Shown piece by piece: positions 6,258 to 9,958 of a stretch of DNA of 9,958 nt. Numbering within the stretch: the first letter of the stretch is position 1; every line of letters starts with the position of its first letter. The notes under the pieces are model-generated. The model worked only from the letters and a program-made list of their open reading frames with translations. It was not told the origin of the DNA and ran no database searches. A program made the position numbers and the translations under genes. Source of the stretch: Tiamatella sp964451715 (GTDB lineage: Archaea; Thermoproteota; Thermoprotei_A; Sulfolobales; Acidilobaceae); NCBI GenBank assembly GCA_964451715.1, contig CAYVIZ010000038.1:1-9958 (forward strand). The letters run 5' to 3'.

Positions 6258-7481
6258 TTGCTTGATCCGGCTATTGTGAGGAACGATTTCCCCGAGCTGA
6301 AGGCCTCCAGCATCGCTTTCCTCGACAATGCCGCAAGCACGTTGAAGCCCCTCAAGGTAATTGACGCGATGAGGGAATTCAGCCTCACAAGATACGCTAA
6401 CGTGCACCGGGGAGTCTACAAGCTTAGCATGGAGGCCTCAATAGCGTATGACAAGGCTAGGGAGAAGGTGGCCTCCTTTATAAAAGCGGATCCCAGAGAG
6501 GTGGTGTTCACCTATAACAGCACGGACAGCCTCAGGAGGCTCGCTCTCATACTGCTACATAACAAGATAATCAGGGAGGGGGATGAGATACTGGTAACTC
6601 AGGCCGAGCATCATAGCAACATGCTCCCCTGGAGGGGGCTAGCTTTACTGGTAGGTGCGAGGCTAAGGGTTCTCCCCGTGGATTCCGAGGGTGTTCCAAG
6701 GTGGGATCTAGTAGATGAGTATCTCTCGGATAGAACCAAGATAGTGGCATTCGCTCATGTATCCAATGTCACGGGGAGCATAGCTCCGGTTAGGATCGTA
6801 GCGGATAAGGCGAGAGATGCGGGTGCACTAGTGGTGCTCGACTCTGCTCAGGGAGCCCCTCATTTGGAGATAGACGTCAAGAAGCTTGGAGTAGACTTCA
6901 TGGTGTTCAGCGGCCACAAGATGCTGGGGCCTACGGGTATAGGCGTGCTGTGGATGAGGAGAGAGTTGTCAGAGGAGTTGGAGCCCCTCCTAGGAGGAGG
7001 AGGGACGATAAAAGACGTAAGGCAATCCGGCCCCGCCGTGGATGTGGAGTGGGAGGAGCCTCCCTTCAAGTGGGAGCCCGGTACTCCCCCGATAATAGAA
7101 TCCATAGGCCTGTCAGCGGCCGTCGAGTACTTGGAGAGTATAGGTATGGATAGTGTGACGCGTTACGAGGAAGAGCTTACCAAGGCTTTATTCGACTTGT
7201 TGAGTGATCGTCTGAAAGAGAAGATAACAATACTCGGCCCCCGTGATCCTGGGAGGCGTCTAGGTATAGTAAGCTTTACCTTGGAGGGTTATACGCCGGA
7301 TGCTGTTGGGCTCTACTTATCAACCCGGGGTATAGCCGTTAGAACGGGGAAACACTGCGCGCATCCTCTACACTATGCTCTAGGAGCAAGCCAGGGTAGT
7401 GTGAGGGCTAGCCTATACCTTTACAACACGCTAGAGGATATAGAGAAGCTTGTCTCCTCTCTTCAAAGCATAGCGAAATAA
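6258..7481 (+). CDS. sufS: Cysteine desulfurase, SufS type (class V aminotransferase fold)
   Basis: 407 aa from TTG, the usual length of SufS/CsdA enzymes. The N-terminus has the family signature FLDNAASTLKP (21-31) and the NVHRGVY segment (48-54). The PLP site shows His118/His119 in AEHHSNMLPW, Asp195 and Gln198 in DSAQGA, and the Schiff-base Lys221 in FSGHK. The catalytic Cys367 is in RTGKHCAHPLH, and the substrate-carboxylate Arg383 is in SVRASLYLYN. This fits group II desulfurases, which remove sulfur from cysteine to give alanine and an enzyme persulfide that feeds Fe-S cluster or other sulfur pathways. The stretch that is often GTTEAIN reads NSTDSLRR (87-94), a mild departure near the PLP phosphate. 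SufB, SufC and SufD are not in the window; the only partner is the alpha/beta hydrolase upstream. A selenocysteine lyase or a related PLP lyase is possible, but the active Cys favours desulfurase. Confidence 0.88.
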   Translation: MLDPAIVRNDFPELKASSIAFLDNAASTLKPLKVIDAMREFSLTRYANVHRGVYKLSMEASIAYDKAREKVASFIKADPREVVFTYNSTDSLRRLALILLHNKIIREGDEILVTQAEHHSNMLPWRGLALLVGARLRVLPVDSEGVPRWDLVDEYLSDRTKIVAFAHVSNVTGSIAPVRIVADKARDAGALVVLDSAQGAPHLEIDVKKLGVDFMVFSGHKMLGPTGIGVLWMRRELSEELEPLLGGGGTIKDVRQSGPAVDVEWEEPPFKWEPGTPPIIESIGLSAAVEYLESIGMDSVTRYEEELTKALFDLLSDRLKEKITILGPRDPGRRLGIVSFTLEGYTPDAVGLYLSTRGIAVRTGKHCAHPLHYALGASQGSVRASLYLYNTLEDIEKLVSSLQSIAK

Positions 7482-7495
7482 ATGCACCGGACCGG

Positions 7496-8323
7496 CTAGG
7501 GGATCTTCGAGGACTTGAACCTGCCGTCCCTATAGTATACGTGGAGGCCATCCCCGTTGACGGACAGGTCGTGTATACTCCACCCCTGCTCCTCCAGCCT
7601 CTCCGCTACAGTGCTTGAAACCACTGCCCTCACATCCCTGTTCATGGCCAGGTACATCCTATAATAGGCGTTATACTTGCTTTTATCCCTGTACTCGGGT
7701 GGAAGATAAGTGTACACGTAGAGCTCAGCCTCACTATAGCTCTGACCCGGCTCTCGTAGGCGTAGTACGGCGAGGTTTAACGCTGTCTTGGCGTAGTCCT
7801 CTAGCTCTCTGAACGCGCCTGGTATATCGTCTGGCTTGGATGCTATGTAGAGAGCTGCCAGATAGCTGTCCGGGTACATTTCAGGATACCCGGGGGCTCT
7901 TCCCAGGGCCTCCAAGAGTTTTCCAGTGTTGACTGAACCGTTATGAGCCACCATTACCAGGCTTCCATCGGCTGCTACAAGGTGGAAGGGGTGAACCGCG
8001 AGCAAGCCTGTAGGGGTGTTCTTGCTCGCGTGTCTCGAGTGCATGAATCCTATGGCGTAGTCGGCGTCCTTAATTAGTCTGGCCAGTCCTGTGAGCCGCG
8101 TGTATTCTATTGTGTTGTATATCGGGTTTAATGATTTGGAGTGTATAAGGCTGCCTTTGTCCCTGTGTATGTAGAGCGCGTACCCCCATCCGTCAGAGTG
8201 GCTTGGGGATCCATATAACTCCATTAGATATGGGTCTATTCTGCTAGCATCTATCAGGGAGTCTATGAGTTCTACGAGATCGGTTGAACCGCCTCTGGAC
8301 CAGAATGCTATCATCCTGCACAC
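7496..8323 (-). CDS. Class II glutamine amidotransferase, YafJ/DUG3-like
   Basis: 275 aa from GTG at 8321-8323. This start puts Cys2 directly after the initiator Met (MCRMIAF), as needed for an N-terminal-nucleophile hydrolase after Met removal. Other hallmarks are HSDGWGYAL (42-50), the Arg-containing HSRHAS (95-100), HPFH (111-114) and AHNGSV (126-131). The fold is the Ntn glutaminase domain of GATase_4-type proteins (YafJ, EgtC, DUG3), and the length fits a stand-alone domain. Relatives hydrolyse glutamine or gamma-glutamyl amide bonds. No synthase or acceptor domain is fused or adjacent, so the substrate is open. The gene is convergent with the desulfurase gene (14 nt between stops). Upstream, on the same strand, is a tandem-HTH protein gene separated by a repeat-rich control region, which suggests regulation by that protein. 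Confidence 0.87.
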   Translation of the reverse strand: MCRMIAFWSRGGSTDLVELIDSLIDASRIDPYLMELYGSPSHSDGWGYALYIHRDKGSLIHSKSLNPIYNTIEYTRLTGLARLIKDADYAIGFMHSRHASKNTPTGLLAVHPFHLVAADGSLVMVAHNGSVNTGKLLEALGRAPGYPEMYPDSYLAALYIASKPDDIPGAFRELEDYAKTALNLAVLRLREPGQSYSEAELYVYTYLPPEYRDKSKYNAYYRMYLAMNRDVRAVVSSTVAERLEEQGWSIHDLSVNGDGLHVYYRDGRFKSSKIP

Positions 8324-8390
8324 AGTGTCTACACCACTGCATCCAAGTAGTCAGATGTATGGCGTGGAGGGATGTAATATATCTTAACCG
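8324..8390 (-). promoter_or_regulatory. Leader or proximal promoter region of the amidotransferase gene
   Basis: There are two candidate TATA boxes for the amidotransferase gene. The proximal one reads GGTTAAGATATATTAC on the minus strand (8374-8389), predicting a leader of about 25-35 nt. The distal one is listed separately at 8417-8430. Close to the start codon, GTGTAGACAC (8325-8334) is self-complementary and a weak GGTG lies at 8334-8337. Which box is used cannot be settled by eye. Confidence 0.35.
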
Positions 8391-8497
8391 GGATCAACGG
8401 TATTACATTCCACCTAGTGTTTTTAAGCATTACCTATGGTATTATCATTGATCAAATGTCGTTTTCTCGATGGAATACCGTTGATCAAAGTAATACC
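8391..8497. repeat. Cluster of GATCAA / GGTATTA repeats, candidate operators
   Basis: Two related elements each occur twice, in inverted orientation. Element A, GATCAACGGTATT, is at 8392-8404 on the plus strand and, identical over 13 nt, at 8474-8486 on the minus strand. Element B, GATCAA-N2 or N4-TAATACC, is at 8483-8497 on the plus strand and 8438-8453 on the minus strand. The palindrome TTGATCAA occurs at 8448-8455 and 8481-8488, 33 bp apart, about three helical turns. The match of A extends to TGGAAT with a 5-nt insertion in the first copy. The cluster sits 3' of the tandem-HTH gene and 5' of the amidotransferase gene and surrounds a possible TATA box. Operators for the neighbouring HTH protein are the simplest reading; this is inference. 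Confidence 0.6.
8417..8430 (-). promoter_or_regulatory. Distal TATA box between the operator-like repeats
   Basis: On the minus strand the sequence reads AATGCTTAAAAACAC, a good archaeal TATA box centred near 8422. Transcription would start near 8396, inside the plus-strand copy of repeat A, and repeat B (8438-8453) would lie just upstream of the TFB contact region. Sites on both sides of the box fit repression by blocking TBP/TFB or polymerase. Confidence 0.4.
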
Positions 8498-8501
8498 AAA
8501 A

Positions 8502-8822
8502 CTAGAGGCCGAGCTTCTTTACCGCGTAATACACGGTGGAGACAGGCCTATCGATCTTTTTGCTTATCGCGTAGAGGCTCATGCCCTCGCGGTAAAGCCT
8601 AGCAATCTCCTCCAACTCTTCACTGCCTAGATAGCCTCTATGCCTGTAGCCTTTCCGCCTCCTCTTTATACGGCCTTCCCGCTCCAGCCTCCTCAGAGCC
8701 TTATACACCATGCTCATACTGTTATGGCACCTGGATGCTATCTCCTTGACAGGGGTTCCCTTGTTATAGAGTTCCTCCACTACGTCGAGGCATTCATCTA
8801 TTAATGGCAACGTAGACACCAC
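8502..8822 (-). CDS. Tandem helix-turn-helix DNA-binding protein
   Basis: 106 aa from GTG at 8820-8822 (a second GTG follows at once); the TATA box about 28 nt upstream implies a leaderless mRNA. The protein is two copies of one HTH unit joined by a basic linker (RIKRRRKGYRHRGYLG, 51-66). Unit 1 runs about residues 9-46 and unit 2 about 67-104. They align without gaps: ELYNKGTPVKEIA with RLYREGMSLYAIS, then MVYKALRRL with TVYYAVKKL. Unit 2 resembles the DNA-binding tail of Hin-type serine recombinases and transposases, but no catalytic domain is present and the length is complete for a small regulator. A transcription factor binding a two-part site is the likely role, and repeats immediately 3' of the gene are candidate targets. 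It is divergent from the four-TM protein gene, so that promoter could be a target too. No ligand domain is seen. Confidence 0.8.
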   Translation of the reverse strand: MVSTLPLIDECLDVVEELYNKGTPVKEIASRCHNSMSMVYKALRRLEREGRIKRRRKGYRHRGYLGSEELEEIARLYREGMSLYAISKKIDRPVSTVYYAVKKLGL

Positions 8823-8844
8823 TATAAGGATAATTGAAATCTAT

Positions 8845-8859
8845 GAATATTTAAAGTAT
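8845..8859 (-). promoter_or_regulatory. TATA box for the tandem-HTH gene
   Basis: On the minus strand ACTTTAAATATTC is centred near 8851, about 28 nt from the GTG at 8822, so the transcript should begin at or next to the start codon. No ribosome site is visible, consistent with leaderless translation. Confidence 0.55.
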
Positions 8860-8892
8860 AACTAACTCTATTCTATATATTACCCCACGACT

Positions 8893-8955
8893 ATGGTTTA
8901 AAGAGTTATAATCCAATAAAGTAAATATAATACCTGGAAAAGGGGGTTCTAACCT
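8893..8955 (+). promoter_or_regulatory. Promoter region of the four-TM protein gene
   Basis: AAAGTAAATATAATACC (8918-8932), centred near 8926, predicts transcription start near 8951, only about 5 nt before the ATG at 8956. A second box-like stretch, GGTTTAAAG, lies at 8895-8903. The run AGGGGG at 8941-8946 is a weak ribosome site at 9 nt spacing. The gap shares its AT-rich core with the divergent HTH promoter. Confidence 0.4.
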
Positions 8956-9729
8956 ATGGCAGTCGAACGTTTGAGGCAAGACATTAGACTCAGAGAGGAG
9001 ACGGACTATATAATGCCTGTATGGCTACCATTCATACCTTATATACTAGCCTTACTAGGGTTTGCATTTATAGTTGCAGGAGCATTTTATAGTGAAGAAT
9101 CAGTTACAATGCCTCCAAAAGCTATACCTTACGGATATAGAGTTAATCCCTACACTTCCTCTGGACTACTATTCTTCGGAGTATCCATCGCTGTAATTGG
9201 CAGCCTTATAAACCTATACGTTATATACAAGTGGATCGATCGTAGGAACAGGCACTTCAAGCGGGTCAGAATACTCTACAGAGACCTCATAGGATACTTG
9301 GAGTCTAAGGGTAAAACCAGGCAAGCCGAGGCCATAAGGAGTATACTGAGGCAGATGGAGGTAGAAGAGGATGAGAAAAGCCCAATACTATGGGTTGTAC
9401 TCGTGCTACTCGTAGGTATCCTGGTATTCTATGTATTGCACTTCCTCAACAAGGACTTCCACAGGCATGATTCTAGGGAGAAACACATATGGGAAGACGT
9501 GCGGGGAGCCTTCGAGGAAATGGGAGAGCCTCTAGTGCACAGGAAGATCAGCTATATACCGGATAGGAGTACACTAGTATACCTTGTACTCACTATTCTA
9601 ACAGGCGGGCTTTTCGGCCTCTACTGGATATACGTCACCACTAAGGATCCCAACGAGCATTTCAGGGAGCATGTTATGTTTGAGGACGAGCTGCTAGAGA
9701 AGATAGAGAAAATAGAATCATCCTTCTAA
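8956..9729 (+). CDS. Four-TM membrane protein with threefold repeated unit, function unknown
   Basis: 257 aa from ATG. Hydrophobic segments lie at about residues 22-44, 69-92, 143-163 and 206-228. Directly after the last three comes the same gapless 33-residue pattern: residues 87-119 (LYVIYKWIDRRNRHF...), 158-190 (FYVLHFLNKDFHRHD...) and 222-254 (LYWIYVTTKDPNEHF...). All three share a Tyr in the membrane end (88, 159, 223), a His (100, 171, 235) and a conserved Glu near the end (116, 187, 251), with acidic residues between. Each is thus a membrane helix followed by an amphipathic, charged helix. The stretch around 206-236 resembles DUF4234-type small membrane proteins. There is no signal peptide and no enzyme motif. 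Codons are more A/T-rich than in the neighbours, and no partner gene is adjacent in the same direction. The divergent HTH gene may regulate it. I do not recognise a function. Confidence 0.75.
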   Translation: MAVERLRQDIRLREETDYIMPVWLPFIPYILALLGFAFIVAGAFYSEESVTMPPKAIPYGYRVNPYTSSGLLFFGVSIAVIGSLINLYVIYKWIDRRNRHFKRVRILYRDLIGYLESKGKTRQAEAIRSILRQMEVEEDEKSPILWVVLVLLVGILVFYVLHFLNKDFHRHDSREKHIWEDVRGAFEEMGEPLVHRKISYIPDRSTLVYLVLTILTGGLFGLYWIYVTTKDPNEHFREHVMFEDELLEKIEKIESSF

Positions 9730-9758
9730 AAATAATAGACCGGGCCAAAAGTATTATT

Positions 9759-9958
9759 TCAACCTCCCTTTTTCACGCCTCTTATGCACGCAAAACCCTC
9801 ATCACCAGTATACGGGCGAGGATTCTCGAGGACAGGCTCCTCTCCAGGCCCGAATGTGAGGGTGCCTATAACTTCTTCCACCTGGAAACCTGTTGTTTCC
9901 ATTAGATCTTTTACCTCGTCCACCGTGTAAAACCTTGCCAGCGAGTAGAAGGTATGGC
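9759..9958 (-). CDS. C-terminal fragment of a methyltransferase-like protein (cut by window edge)
   Basis: An open minus-strand frame enters from the right edge (first whole codon at 9954-9956) and ends at TGA (9759-9761), giving 65 residues. It begins HTFYSLARFYTVDEVKDLME and continues with TGFQVEEVIGTLTFGPG and GDEGFACIRGVKK. The pattern 'FYT-x-DEV-x-LM-x-x-TGF', followed by a strand, a turn with Pro/Gly and a final F-x-C/V-I-R-x-x-K strand, is how many SAM-dependent methyltransferases of the type-11 class end (helix, then the antiparallel beta-6/beta-7 hairpin). The SAM-binding motifs would be outside the window, so the class is an inference and the substrate unknown. It is convergent with the four-TM gene, 29 nt between stops. 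Confidence 0.6.
   Translation of the reverse strand, partial: HTFYSLARFYTVDEVKDLMETTGFQVEEVIGTLTFGPGEEPVLENPRPYTGDEGFACIRGVKKGG
9766..9774 (+). terminator. T-run terminator after the four-TM protein gene
   Basis: CCCTTTTTC, with TTTTT at 9769-9773, lies 40 nt after the stop and inside the 3' end of the convergent gene. It fits an archaeal T-tract terminator. In the other direction, a minus-strand TTTTT at 9728-9732, overlapping the four-TM stop codon, could end the convergent transcript. Confidence 0.35.

Noticed and set aside
7482..7495. CCGGACCGG between convergent desulfurase and amidotransferase genes as a terminator hairpin
   Set aside because: The palindrome is too short and lacks a T-run on either side; archaeal termination does not need it.
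8391..8497. Repeats here as a CRISPR fragment or transposon end
   Set aside because: The units are inverted and irregularly spaced (centres 58 and 33 bp apart), there is no spacer pattern, no target-site duplication and no transposase gene in the window.
8417..8630. Small plus-strand open frames crossing the repeat region and the HTH gene's 3' end
   Set aside because: They read through the operator-like repeats and are antisense to the HTH coding region; the composition is not protein-like.
1..9958. tRNA, rRNA or C/D-box guide RNA genes
   Set aside because: No cloverleaf or rRNA segment was recognised by eye, and scattered TGATGA-like matches lie inside coding regions without paired boxes.

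Overview
The window looks like chromosomal DNA of a hyperthermophilic archaeon, most likely a crenarchaeon of the Desulfurococcales type. The evidence is heavy use of AGG and ATA codons, frequent GTG and TTG starts, archaeal TATA boxes 23-30 nt upstream of genes that appear leaderless, GGAGG-type ribosome sites inside operons, and short T-runs instead of hairpin terminators. There is no rRNA or tRNA here to fix the taxon. I see ten complete protein genes and one gene cut by the right edge, and no CRISPR array or insertion sequence.

Left part (1-3473): a minus-strand gene for a membrane-anchored coiled-coil protein with a PD-(D/E)XK nuclease domain is divergent from a plus-strand two-gene operon. 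The operon encodes a D-2-hydroxyacid dehydrogenase and a three-domain thiamine-diphosphate (ThDP) enzyme of the acetolactate synthase superfamily. Both protein families act on 2-oxo acids, so the pair probably forms one short pathway of unknown substrate.

Middle part (3474-7481): two minus-strand genes encode an HhH-GPD (AlkA-like) DNA glycosylase and, upstream of it, an amino-DNA methyltransferase of an HPPY-motif type. Divergent from them is a plus-strand pair, an alpha/beta hydrolase and a SufS-type cysteine desulfurase, 3 nt apart.

Right part (7496-9958): minus-strand genes encode a class II glutamine amidotransferase of the YafJ/DUG3 type and a small protein made of two duplicated helix-turn-helix units. 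The 178-bp gap between them holds a cluster of related GATCAA/GGTATTA repeats around a candidate promoter, probably operators. Divergent from the HTH gene is a four-TM membrane protein with a threefold repeated membrane-helix plus His-containing helix unit. The window ends with the C-terminus of a minus-strand methyltransferase-like gene.

The most interesting items are the operator-like repeat cluster beside the tandem-HTH gene, the triply repeated membrane protein, the Cys-X4-C-X2-C substitution in the ThDP enzyme, and the methyltransferase/glycosylase pair.
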